DNA of 64,000 bases, from positions 67,001 to 131,000 of the forward strand of contig CANTUT010001618.1 in assembly GCA_947687605.1 (NCBI GenBank), given 5' to 3'. Of this stretch, positions 45,751-58,700 are shown in pieces. Made by a program: the position numbers and the translations under genes. The notes under the pieces were generated by a model, which was given only the letters and a program-made list of their open reading frames with translations, made no database searches and was not told the origin of the DNA. This stretch comes from Reutealis trisperma (taxonomy: Eukaryota; Streptophyta; Magnoliopsida; Malpighiales; Euphorbiaceae). How positions within the stretch are numbered: the first letter of the stretch is position 1; each line of letters begins with the position of its first letter.

Positions 45751-47144
45751 TGTGAACCCTCAAATTGCACCTGCAATCGACTATTTTTTAGTTACAAACC
45801 TATAGAATCAAACTAGGTTCAAATTGGATTAGAAACATACCAAAACTAGCCAAAACAGTGCGAAACCAAGTTGAACTAGCGAGTCAGTGACGCACCAGGT
45901 GTACCACTGCATCGGGTGGCACACCTAGCTTGCTAGTAGCAGGGCAGCACACTCAATTGGCACATCGCTGGTGTCGCCAATAGAATTCAGCGGTACCCTT
46001 CCAGCTACTCTATAAATAAAGCTTCCAATTCAGCTATTTGGGATAGATTTTGAGAGGAATTTGAGGGTTTTTTAGCAGAAAATCATCTATATTGCTATTC
46101 TTTTTTATGCTAAAATTCTATTTAAAAATTGATACAAAAATCTATCATTTCAACTTCTTTAATTGTAATTGTTACTCTATTTTTCTAACCTTTTCTGTTT
46201 AAGGTTCAATTTTAGGGTTTCCAAATCCAAAGTGGAGTTTAGATTCAAAGCTAAGCTCGCCCTATTCATCTGAAGGTCAAGAAAAGCAAAGGTATAATTC
46301 CTTTTCTTCTCACCATTTTCTAAAATTCTAAATTCAGATCTAGAATTCTCTTTATTCTATCTTTCTTTAGGTCTAAAACGGAAAAGATCTAAAATTTATT
46401 AATTTAAAAATTAGAATTAAATTAATAAACCAAACTAATACTTTTTCCAGAACCCCTCCTTCACAAGAAAGAAGAACTGCGTGGGGTTTGATTCCTATTT
46501 AATAGGATTACAGGTTGCCATTCTATAAGGCATCAACTCTAAAATCCTTTTAATAACATTTTCCTTTTTATTTTGTTATTTATTTATATATATTGGATTC
46601 TGTATTTTTATTTCTTTAATTTAGTTGAGAAATGTGTGCTTTTTCTAATATCCATAAGGGATAGAGGAAAGATTTTCTTTTCATTTGTTTTGATTTTATA
46701 ATAATTAAGTAAGATTTATTTTTGCTTATTTATCTATAATTGTCATTTTATTTTATCATATATAACTATTTCATTCATCATTTTACTCTTGTTCATGCAT
46801 ATATGAAAATTACCTTTTTACGAGTTATTTTGCAACTTTTAGCCAAACTAAAGAAAATTATATATTTCAATTTGTGTAATTACCAAAACCTGATCCCCGA
46901 GCCCTCTTTGGTCACTCGCAGATTAGTGCTTTTCTATTAGGATAAATCAAACACTTTTAGAGTCAATCATTTTGGGTTTTCCTTTAATTTGCCCAATTAA
47001 AATAAGTAAATTAAAGTGGTGACTCCCTTCTACAAATAACAAAATCGCAAAACTCAATTTTATGAACTCGTAACGAGCTCCAATTATAGAGTTTCTCTTA
47101 AAGAGCATTTCAATCCCCTTTGGTGGATCAGACTGGTGCTCGGC
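45751..47144 (+). repeat. Tat LTR F, 3' end truncated
   Basis: Begins TGTGAACCCTCAAATTGCAC. TATAAATA at 46011-46018, GC-rich island at 45885-45990. Homology to other Tat LTRs runs to GACTGGTGCTCGG and stops about 15 bp short of the expected CCTCACA end. Most similar to the nested solo LTR at 24992-26565. Confidence 0.75.
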
Positions 47145-49661
47145 TTACACTTAAACCCATACAAGAGTTTTCTATTGGCTCACTCTCAACCTAATATAAT
47201 GTGTTTTAAAGGCTAACACACAACCTATTTGAGCAATCAATGCTTTTACAATAACCAAAAGATTATAATAGAAAAGTTAAGGCTTTAAGAATTAAATTTG
47301 CAAGACTTTGGCTTAAATGAAGGTTGTAAGATGTTTATGAGGGTCTTTAGAGGGGGTATATATAGTTTCTTCCATCCAAATTCCCGTTATAAAGAGTAAT
47401 GGAAAGAAATCTTCATAACAACCATAAAATCTTACATTAAATGCTCTGTCAGAGCAAAGTCGCGATCGTTAAGCCTTTTATGTGGTCGCAATACAATTTT
47501 CACGGTCCAGATGGAATTTTCATGGTCGCAATCTTCAAAAGTCATAATGGCTAGTTGACATATGGTGTCTTTTTGTTGGTTCCTCAACTATCCATTGTAT
47601 TCATAGACTTTTGCATAAAAGTCGCGGTTGCGACTCCTAATTTATGGTCATGAATTCATGATCGTGCCCTTGGTAGCAGTTGCAACTAAGGTCACGATTC
47701 TCTCTATTTCTTGAGATTGAAAATTGAACAAGTTGGCCTTCTGAAGGTCTTGGTCTTAATATATGGGTCACAATCGCTATTTAGTGGTTGCGATCGCAAT
47801 TCTAGCATGGTGGGTGCGACTTAGAGGCCAAGCAAGAAATATTAAGGGAATTCTTTGAATTTTTGAAATTTCAACCTATCAAGAATATTTAATCTGCAAA
47901 ATAGACACTCAACATATATATTAGATAGCTTCGATTTGATTGACAAGATCAAAATAGAGATTGACTAAGTTTTGAAATAACTTAGGTCAACATATGAAAT
48001 AACTTAGGTCAACATATTCTTATCATATTATAAAGGGTTTGGGAGATCAAGAAGGCTTTTAAATTTTGAAAATTAAAAAAAAATTGTGTTTTTGGTTATT
48101 TGAGGTGCATGTATGTATAAGAGGGTGTGCGCCTCGTGTCATGTCCCGCAAAGAGCGCGTTGGGATCAGCTCTAAAAGAAACAGGGATCAAAATTTAATT
48201 TCTATTTTATTAATTTCATATTAATCCCTAATTCTTTAAAACTCCATCAATTAAGTCTTAAGGATTTCTAAATGTACCCCATCTTTTTGAATTTAAACCT
48301 TTTTCGAAAACATCTTTTAATCGAAACCCAAAATCTTTTCAATTTGAACTAAAAAAATAACTTGTGAGTTAATTTCCAAAAGAACCAAACCTTTTATCAT
48401 CATTGGGCCCTAGAGTAAAAGATCAAGCATCCACATTCCCAAACCCATGATCTCTCAAACTTGTATTCTTTTAAAGGAGGTTATCTTACTAAAAATCTCT
48501 TATCCTTGAATCAAACGTGGATTAGTGTCTCAAAACTCATTTAAATGGAAACTCCTTACTCTCACCTTACCTATGATGGGTCGAGCCATGCATGGAAGTG
48601 TTGAACTTATCACGCTGTAATTGAGTGCAAATCTCAATAAGATGCTCACAATCCCTACTTCCTTTAGATTTTACGTAAGTCGACAGTGACACTTTAACAT
48701 AAGATATCACGACTACCTAATTAGTATGAATGTCATAAGCTTGCACATTGATCATAGTTTTCGTGCACTAGAATTATTTCATTCGAAAATCCCAATCTTG
48801 GGCAAGGTCATATGATAGATGTCAAACCTTAATATCTAAATCATATATTCATATTTAGGAACTTATTCTCGATATAATCGATACCAATTAGAAATTTGTT
48901 CTAGTTTATCTTCTACTACCTTGGCCAAGGACTTCATATTAGGAATGGCAAGATGGCATAAGACCTTATCCTCATTTACTCAAGGCAATAAATCTCGTCA
49001 TGGCTTACCATAAACCTCCATATATAACTAGCTATGTCCATGCATAAATTGTTCATATACAAGTGCATGGCTAGCATTGATAAGAAAGCAATAGCAAACC
49101 ATAAATCACATATACATGACCTATGTCACCTCAAGATTGAAGAACTATATGCATAATTATGATTAGGACAATGGTCTATTGACAGATAGTAAAATCCTAT
49201 GTCAACCTCATCATATAGACATCACAATTCAATTATCCAACCAATTAGTATACACATATTTGTCTTGACATCAACATTCAAATGGTTTGTGACTCACCAC
49301 TTCCATTCCATTCATATCCCGTACTAATTTGAAAGAAACAATGGTGATAGTCTTCTATATTAGTGCAGCCCCAAGTGAAAAGTCTTATGACAACAAACTG
49401 TTTTAAGTATTTGTATTAGGTTGAGTTGCCATTCCATTCTCCACAACAGGAAAAGCTCACCTAACAAATTGTTTAAAGATTATATTCTCGATTATGAAAG
49501 GTTATCATAAGAGAATATATGAATGACATAAGGATAAATGGTTATGTAATCATTGTGCGAGTATAGCTTTAGAACATATTAGGTTATGATATATAGACTC
49601 AATGGTTTGTTATTTAATTTTGTGATAGAGGCAGCAGCAACAATTCAATTTGTGATGTGGG

Positions 49662-49664
<3 letters not shown>
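47145..49664. other. Unassigned non-coding sequence
   Basis: No credible coding frame. 47350-47365 has GGGGTATATATAG; 47455-47830 has repeated GTCGCGA/GGTCGCAATC words on both strands. It could be an old LTR of another family or intergenic DNA; I find no terminal repeat or primer site to decide. Confidence 0.35.

Positions 49665-49749
<85 letters not shown>
49665..49749. repeat. (AT)n microsatellite
   Basis: Uninterrupted AT dinucleotides, about 42 units. Confidence 0.97.
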
Positions 49750-49752
<3 letters not shown>

Positions 49753-50568
49753 TTTTACGATAGTATTAATATCACAAGCTAACTTCCATTATTAGTTCAC
49801 TTTTTTAATCCAAATAAAAGTAGACAAAGTTATGAATCAACTTATGTAACAAAATTATAACCTAAATCATTAATTCCAAAGTCTTTGTTATGGGGGATGG
49901 AGATATAATATATGATGGAAAGAAAAAAATTGTAAACAAATACATTTTTTTTCTGTACTTATAGGAATTGGGAAAATAGCCTATTTGTCATCATAATTAT
50001 GACTAATGTATCCATTTGGTACCGCAATTTCTATTTATATCATTTTGATACCACGACTTTTGATTTATATTTCAGACTATGGTACCCCTTATAATACTGG
50101 TCATTTTCTTATGATTTGACAGCCGGATTACCACTTCACATAATAACTCATCAGCCATCTCTATCCTAGTTATCAGTCATAGGAAGTAGTGGTAACAAAT
50201 AGATACATTAGCCATATTACTAAATATGCTATAATGCTATTTATCCTCTTGGACTTATTACAGCTTTCAAATATCCAGAATTTCCAGGCACAAAGACCCC
50301 AACAAAGAAAAACATAAACATGAAAAATAATGAAGCAATCATCTTCCAATTTTCTCTACTTTTGTACTTGTATATGGAGTATATATGCTCTCTCTTTCCA
50401 TATCCAACAAATAAAATCACATAGAAATAGTTTTCCTCGCATTAATAGTTTTCCTGTCACTATTAACAAGAAGTACTACTCAAATAGATGAATAATCACT
50501 CAAATAGATGAATAATCAAAACAATAAACCCATAAAAGGATAGCATGATATGTCACTAAATCTCTATA
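49750..50568. other. 3' flank of the ankyrin-PGG gene
   Basis: AT-rich non-coding sequence downstream of the stop codon. A 17-bp direct repeat (ATAATCACTCAAATAGATG region) lies at 50486-50518. No other feature seen. Confidence 0.5.
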
Positions 50569-51180
50569 TCAAAATAACCACCACTTCTTTGGCTTGTCAA
50601 AAATGCCAGGTCCATAAGTAGAGAAGAAAATCTCAACAAGAATAGGAAATTGCAACAAAGCAAAGAGAGTCACTGGAAGACTAGCAAGTAGAATAATTGG
50701 AAATGAAACCCAGGGAATACGTTGGTGAAGAAAAATAACAAGAGTTACTCCGAATGTTATCATCATAGTTGCCATAGAGAAGAAAAGAGTAGATAAGCCG
50801 ATTATCAGCTTGGTAGGCAAGGACTTCAAAAAATCTTCTTCTCTGTATCGCGATGTCAAGATTCCTAAGAACATCAATAATGAAGACGTGGAAGCAAATA
50901 ACGACATTGCGTCAGATACTATAAAAACCATAAACAAATTCTTATACAAGTATAGAGGCGCGCCGTACTGATCATAACCGCCTGGAGCTGTAAATATTGC
51001 AGAGAACATGATTGTAGCAATGAGAGCAGCTACGACTGTGCATGATTCGGCTGTGTCTTTCATCCATTTTTCACCTTCTTCAACTAATTTCTTGTGTGAT
51101 TCTGTAAATAATGTGCGAGGTGTCTTGTGTTGTATATTGAGCATCTCTCTATATTTGGGTTGCACAATGCTCTCCACTTC
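50569..51180 (-). CDS. Ankyrin-PGG gene exon 7 (PGG domain and membrane spans)
   Basis: Acceptor CCCGGCAG. 203 codons plus TAA/TAG-type stop. EVESIVQPKYREMLN begins the pre-PGG segment, TAPGGYDQ is the signature, and hydrophobic stretches follow at FMVFIVSDAMSLFA, LIIGLSTLFFSMATMMITFG and FPIILLASLPVTLFALLQF. Confidence 0.88.
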   Translation of the reverse strand, partial: EVESIVQPKYREMLNIQHKTPRTLFTESHKKLVEEGEKWMKDTAESCTVVAALIATIMFSAIFTAPGGYDQYGAPLYLYKNLFMVFIVSDAMSLFASTSSLLMFLGILTSRYREEDFLKSLPTKLIIGLSTLFFSMATMMITFGVTLVIFLHQRIPWVSFPIILLASLPVTLFALLQFPILVEIFFSTYGPGIFDKPKKWWLF

Positions 51181-52182
51181 CTGCCGGGTAAAAATGTTAG
51201 AATTGGGTAAGTCTGAAAATTTTTATTTTATTTTATTTTATTTTATTTTATTTTTTTTACAAATGTCAAACGGAGAATTACATATCACATATTACGGGCC
51301 CAATATGACTGTGGGAATTGAACCTAACACCTTTCAGTGGCAGGGCCTCAGCATTAGTCAAGGCGGCTAAAAGCATCACTGACACTAAGTTTGATAAAAT
51401 TTACATGTATTTTTATATAACCAAAAGATAAGACTTAACTTTGACCAATTAGTGCTAAAATTAGAAGTTATCTCTAAACTATGTCAACTAACATGTTCAA
51501 CCAAGCCAATGATATAACAAGAAGCAAATACGAGCATTATTGTCCAGGAAATATGCACTTCCTATTTGTTTGATGTTCAACAAATATGAGCATTAGTATT
51601 TTTTTTCAGTGAACTATTTTTTTAAAATGATATTCAGAAAGTGCAGATAAGGATTTTCCTTTACCTTGTACCATTGTAGCTCCCTTTGCATTTGCAATGC
51701 TGCGCCTGAAACGAGATCGAGCCGGGAGGAAGGTGCAAGGCATGCAGCCTGATGTAAAATATTGTTGTGATACTTATCCCAAGAAGTTGCCATGGCATTT
51801 TTCTTTGCACCCATTTTATAAATAAGGCTGAAAATCTTTTCTTGGCGTTGCATAGTTGCATACAAAAAAATACCCCGATCATATTCATCCTCGCACCATA
51901 TAATTTCAGGGCAATGTTTTGTCATCTCTACAATGAACTCCACAATTCCATGCTTAACAGCATTGAATACGGCTCTATAAATAAGTTTATCAAATTCTGA
52001 CTTGTGAAGAGTCGACACTTGTTGGCAAATGCAACACAAAAGTTCTTGTGCTTGAGCATGTGCCAACTTTAGGTTATACAAATACTTGATTGCTGGAACT
52101 GTGAGCATAAACATTAAGGTTCAAGGACCCTAAATAAGATAATAAATTATACATTTAATTGCCAAATTTACCTTAATATTTT

Positions 52183-52270
<88 letters not shown>

Positions 52271-52741
52271 GCTGTAACAATTTGAAAACTTAATGACAGT
52301 TTATCCCATATTAAAATTAAAAACATAAAATATATTATTTTTATATTAATTAAAAGCATAAAATGCCAAGTTGACCTTTTCAACTTACTTATTATACTAA
52401 TATTGTTAATTAAGTTCCTAAATTTCAATTGAAATTAAAATAGGTTTTCCAACTTTATAAATTAGATAAACTACTACTGATAAATTTTAATTACTCAGTT
52501 AATTAATTAAGGAGTCGAATTAATTCAATTAAAATTTAAAAACTAAATTGAGAATAATATTTTATAATAAATTCAACAAATTATCTAATTACAAATAAAA
52601 TAATATTTTTTTTAATTTTTATTTAAGATATAATTGACGCTAAATTTTAAAATTAAAATATGTTAGTGTAATGACACTTTGTTTAGTTAAGCAAGATATT
52701 TTGCTGCATTTTTTGTCTAAATTTTTGCTAAATTTCAGGAA

Positions 52742-52794
<53 letters not shown>

Positions 52795-55700
52795 TTGCCG
52801 ACTAAAAATTTTATTGGTAAATTATATTTTTTTCGGTCGATAATACATATACTGATGAATTACCAACAAAAAAATTTATTCAGTATTTAGTTCATCGATA
52901 ACGCAATTTTTTGACTGAATGTAAAATCGTCAATAATTACCAATGAAATTTTAGTCATTAATTTTTGTTATATTGTCAGTAAAATAATTTATATCGTCGA
53001 AAATTTTTATCAGGAGACAATTTTCTAACTCAATTTTTAGTCAGTAAATTTTTGTTTTTTAAAAAAAATAAAAAATAGAATGTAATTCGTCGGTGAAGTT
53101 TAAATAAATATTTTTCGCAAGTAAATATTTTATTGGTAATCCATCGATAATTTTGTAAATTAATTTTTAAAAAAATAAAATATTTTATTGGTAATCCTAA
53201 AATACATATTTTCAAAAAATTAAAATAATAATTTAAAAATTAAAATTTTTAGAATGACATAAAAATTAAAAAATAAAAAGTTATAAACTAAATTAGGAAG
53301 CTTAAAGAATATAAAAAATGACTAATTAGAAAAACTAAATTAAAATTATATTTCAAAACTTAAAAAAGAATGAAATGAACCTAAAATTTAGAGAGAAAGA
53401 GATAAGAGTAAAAAAAAAAAAAGGTAAGATAAATAATTTATTAAATTTATTTTTTAGTTTACTAAATTTATATAAAGAATTTAATCAAAAAATTAAATTT
53501 AAGATAATAAATAATTAATTTTTTTTAAATCACATTAACACTTTTTTTATGCTATTAAACAATCTAAGAAATATAAATTATAAATTATAAAAACTAAAAA
53601 AAATAAAGAAAATCAAAATAAATTCAATACATTTTTGTATTGAAATGTTTAGAATTTAAGAAGTAAAATAAAAAAAAAAAAGAATAAGAAAGAAAGAGTA
53701 TACAAGTATTAAAGAGTATGGAAGTATTAAATGATGAAAGAAAAAATGAAGAAATAATTAAATGAGAAAGAAATAAATAGAAGTTTTATTTGTGAGAAAT
53801 ACAGAGAAGAAATTGGGAAAGAGATAAGAAATGAAAAAGAGAAGAAAAAGAAATTGGGAAAGAGATAAGAAATGAAAAAGAGAAGAAGTGTAAGAAAAAG
53901 GCTTTTTTTTTACACAATTAACCGACTAATTACCAACTAAATTTCCATTGATAAATTTATCAAATGAAAATTTAGAGAAAAATTTTCCTCCAAAATTTTT
54001 ATTTACCGACAGATTACCAATTAAATTTCTATATCAATAATTTATTTTTCTTTAAAAAAATCAAATGAAAATTTGGTAAAAAATTTTTCTCCAAAATTTT
54101 CATTTACTGATGGATTACTGATTAAATTTTTGTCAGTAATTTATTTTTTCTTTAAAAAATCAAATGAAAATTTGGTGGAAAAGTTTTCTCCAAAATTTTC
54201 ATTTATTGACGAATTACCGATTAAATTTCTATCGATAATTTATTTTTTAAATTTAGCGAAAAATTTGAAGGGAAATTTTTCTCCAAAATTTTTATTTACT
54301 AACGAAATATTTTGTCAGTATAGTAAAAAAAAATTTTATCTTTAATTTACCAACTGAAATATTAGTCGATAAATTTACCAATGGAAATTTTTGTCATAAA
54401 TTGGAAAGTTTTTGTAATTAAATTAAAAAAAAATTTGCCTTTTCATTTACTGATTAAAATTTTTGCTAATAAATTTACCAACAAAAAATTTAGTCAGTAA
54501 ATTGGAAAGTTTTTGCAATTAAATTGAAGAAAATTTTGTTTTATAATTTACCAATTAAAACATTGATTGGTAAATTCACCGATAGAAATTTTTTCAATAA
54601 ATTAGAAAATTTTTGTAATTAAATTAAAGAAAATTTAGCTTTTTAATTTACCGACTAAAATTTTTATCAATAAATTTACCAATGAAAAATTTGGCTGGTA
54701 AATTAGAAAGTTTTTGTAACTAAATTAAAGAAAATTTTGCTCTATAATTTACTGACTAAAATATTGGTCTGTAAATTTACCGACGGAAAATTTTTGTTAG
54801 CAAATTAGAAAGTTTTTATAATTAAATTAAAGATTTGCTGACTAAAATTTTTATCAGCAAATTTACCAACGAAAATTTTGGTTGGTAAATTCAAAATTTT
54901 TTGTCGGTAAATTAAAAAATATTTTATTCTCCAATTTACTGACTGAAATTTTTATGGGTATATTTGCCGACTAAAAAATTTATTGGTATATTATCGATAA
55001 TTTTTTGCGCCATTTTTTTGCATTTTATTTAATGACGAAATTTGATAGTTGGTAAGTAAACTATCGGTAATTAACAAAAAAAAAAAAATTTTGTGTGTTG
55101 TCAATATTCTTTTGATAATTTTGTAAATTTACTAATGAAATTATTTTCTTTTGGTAAACTGTGCTTTTCTTGTAGTGAAATATAATGATGGCCTAACTTT
55201 AGTAGTTGAAAAGTTAAGGTTGCTATTGTTTTTAGGTAATTTGTCTCCCTAAAATCATGGGAATTAGTTGTACTTTTTGTTTGTAACTAAGCTGCTATAT
55301 ATAGCAACCCTTGTTATTAAAAATATGATCTATGCTATAAATCTTCTCAGTTCAGTTTTTTAGTTTCTTACTTTGACAAATGCTATCAGAGCTTCACATG
55401 TTCTTTAAGGGCCTGTGAAGGGGAAAAAAAAATTCTTGAGTGGTGTGAGGCTATACTCTTTGAGTGTCAATGAGAGATCAACATCTTGAAGAGACAACTA
55501 TAACTTCTAGAAGCACTTTAGTTGCACCTGAATCCTTGATCATAAAGGAAAATTATCAAGTTTGGTATGTGAAGATGAAATAATATTTGAAGCCTTGGGT
55601 CTCTAGGATGTTATCATCACAGGAAGCCTCCACCCCTTAGAGCAAATCCTACCATTGCTCAAATAAAGCAATATGAGGAGGAGGTACTAAAAAAGGACAA

Positions 55701-58700
55701 GGCACTCACATTTTTGCATTCTACTCTAGTAGTTAATGTCTTCACCAGCATCATGGCTCTTGATTCAGCAAAAGCTATTTGGGACAAGTTAAAGGAGGAA
55801 CACGAAGGCAGTGAAAGAGTGAAGACAGTTAGATTGCTCACTGTCAAAAGAGAGTTTGAGAATTTAAAAATAAAAGAAGGTAAAGTTGTTAAAGGTGCAT
55901 TCTTCTAAAATGATGGAGCTTGTAAATCATATGAGATTGTTTGAAGAAGTGGTTGAGGAACATAGGATTGTAGAAAAGGTGCTAATTAGTCTCCCTAAAA
56001 AATTTAAAGCTAAAGTTTCAGCCATTGAGGAATCATGCGATCTCAAAAAGTTGACTTTAGTTGAGTTGATCAGCAAATTGCAAGTTCAAGAGCAATGAGG
56101 CAATATGAGATTTGAAAGTCACACTAAACGAGCTTTTTAGGCAAAGCATAATTTATTTCTATCTAATTCTAAAGATGGAAAGAAGGCTTTCATAACAAAA
56201 TCCACAAGAAAGTATGTCAATGATGAAGACAAAAGAGCCAAATTTCCACCTTGCAGTTATCGCAAAAAAAAAAAAATCATCATGAAGACAAGTGCTAGAA
56301 GAATGCTCAATGTAAATAATCCAAGAAAATAGGGCATTTTGATAAGTTTTATAAGATGAAGAAGCAAAGGAAGCAACCACCTGCACCTCAACAATAACTA
56401 CAAAGGCAATAAGCTAATCTTGTAGAAGATAAATCGACTGAGGATCATCTTTTCATGGCAATCTTATCAAATGGAGCTATGGATAAAGTAGCAAGGCTGT
56501 TGGATAATGGATGCACAAATCATATGACCTTAAATCCAAAGCTTTTCAATTAGCTTGACCCCACCAACTAAACCTTATAGTCAAACTTGCTAATGGAGAG
56601 CTTATAGAATCTGCTGGAAAAGGTGCAATTTCTGCATAAACTTCAAAAGGAACTAAATTTATAGACGATGTCTTGTTAGTTCCTAAGGTAGATCAAAACC
56701 TATTAAGTGTTGGACAAATGTTGCTTAAAAGGTATTAGTTGATTTTTAAAAATAAGTTTTGTGTTGTATTTGATCCATTTGGTGTTGAGATTGTTGTAAT
56801 TCCTATGGCCGATAAAAACTTTCCCATGAATTTGCATTCAAATTATTTGGTTGCATATAGAAGCACTATTGATGAATCTTGGTTATGGCATAAACGATTT
56901 GGTCATGTCAACTTTAAATCTCTAAAATTAATGTAAGATAGAGGACTAGTTAAAGATATGCCTACAATGAATGTGCATTATGATGTGTGTGAAAGTTGTC
57001 AAATGGGAAAGATTCATAGACTTCCATTCCCTCCTCAATCCAAATAGAAAGTATCTAAGAAACTTGAATTGGTTCACTTGAATTTCTATGGCCCATTGCA
57101 CATATCGCTTTGAAGTCAAAATAGATATTTCATTCTATTCATTGATGATTTAACAAGGATGACTTGGATTTACTTTATGAGTAGCAAGACACAAATCTTG
57201 TCAATGTTTAAAAATTTCAAGTCTATAGTGGAAACTCAAAGTGGATGCAAGTTAATGACTTTAAGGATAGATGATGGAAAAGAGTATGCTTCAATAGATT
57301 TTCAAAGTTTTGTAAAGATTTTGGAGTCCAATGCCAACTCACTATTCCTTATTCTCCACAACGAATGGTGTTTGTGAGAGAAAGAATAGGACAATACTTA
57401 AAATGGAAAGGTGTATGTTGTATGAGAAAAAGCTCCTTAAGAAATTTTGGGCTGAGGTTGTGTGTACTGCAATGTATTTCCAAAATAGGCTGCCAATTCA
57501 TGCAATTGATGGAAAAACTCCAATTAGAGCATGGAATGGTTCAAAACCTTTAGCAAGCCACTTGAAGGTCTTTGGATCTCTTTGTTATATGCACATTCTA
57601 GATTTTAAAAGAGAGAAGCTGTCAGAAAAGGCAAGAAATGGAATTTTCTTAGGATATAACAGTCAATAAAAAGGCTATAGAATCTATGACTTGCAAGCTA
57701 AAAAGATTTTTATCAATGGGATGTGAAGATAGATGAAAATGCAATGTGGAATTAGAAAAATTCAACCATTGAAAATGTCTCAAGCTCGCCAAGGCAGATA
57801 TTTGAATTTGTTAATCAGAAAGATGGTGTTCAAAATGCAAAATTTGATGTTAAAACCACTACAGATACTGAACTAAAAAAGGCTAATATCTTGAATGATG
57901 TGTATGCAAGATGTAGAATGGTTGTTGATGATCCTTCAACTTATGAAGAAGCTTCCAACTTTGAAGAATGGAATGCAGCCATGAGAGATGAAATCTCTAT
58001 CATTGAAAAAATTGCACATAAGAGCTGGTGGATAAACCTCAACACAAGCAAGTTATAGGAGTTAAATGGGTATATAGAACCAAGTTTAATCTTGATGGTT
58101 CTATATACAAGTATAAAGCAAGGCTTGTGGTAAAAGGGTATGCTCAATAACCCAAAACTAACTATAGAGATACATCTACTCTTATGGCTAGGCTTGACAT
58201 TATTAAAATTTTCATTGCTCTTGCTACTCAAAATAGATGAAAGATATATCAGCTTGATGTCAAATCTGCCTTCCTGAATGGATACCTAAAGGAGGAGACA
58301 TTTTATTGGGCAACCTGAAGGTTTCAAGCAAAATGGAAGTGAAGATAAAGTGTACAAGTTGCACAAGGATCTCTATAGTTTGAAGTAGGCTCTGAGAGCT
58401 TGGTACAGCAGAATTGATGAGTTTCTTTGTAGTTCAAGTTTCAGGAGGAGTTGTAATGATGTCACTCTCTAAGTCACTTTTCTACTAATTCCATTTTGAT
58501 TATGTCCATATATGTTGATGATTTGTTGATAATTGGAAGTGATAATAAGTGTATATGTGCCTTCAAGTAACAAATGCAAAAAGAGTCTAAATGACAGATT
58601 TGGAGAGATGAAGTTCTTTCTTGGGTTTGAAGTGCATTAGAAAAATCATAGAATTTTTGTTTCTCAATAAGCTTATGTTCAAGAGTTATCGAGAAAGTTC

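Noticed and set aside
49586..49795. 69-codon open frame rich in Tyr-Ile
   Set aside because: Produced by the (AT)n microsatellite; the same applies to the frame at 52168-52428.
51008..51370. 120-codon plus-strand frame opposite the PGG exon
   Set aside because: Mirror frame of the conserved minus-strand exon 7 extended by a (TTTTA)n tract; no independent support.
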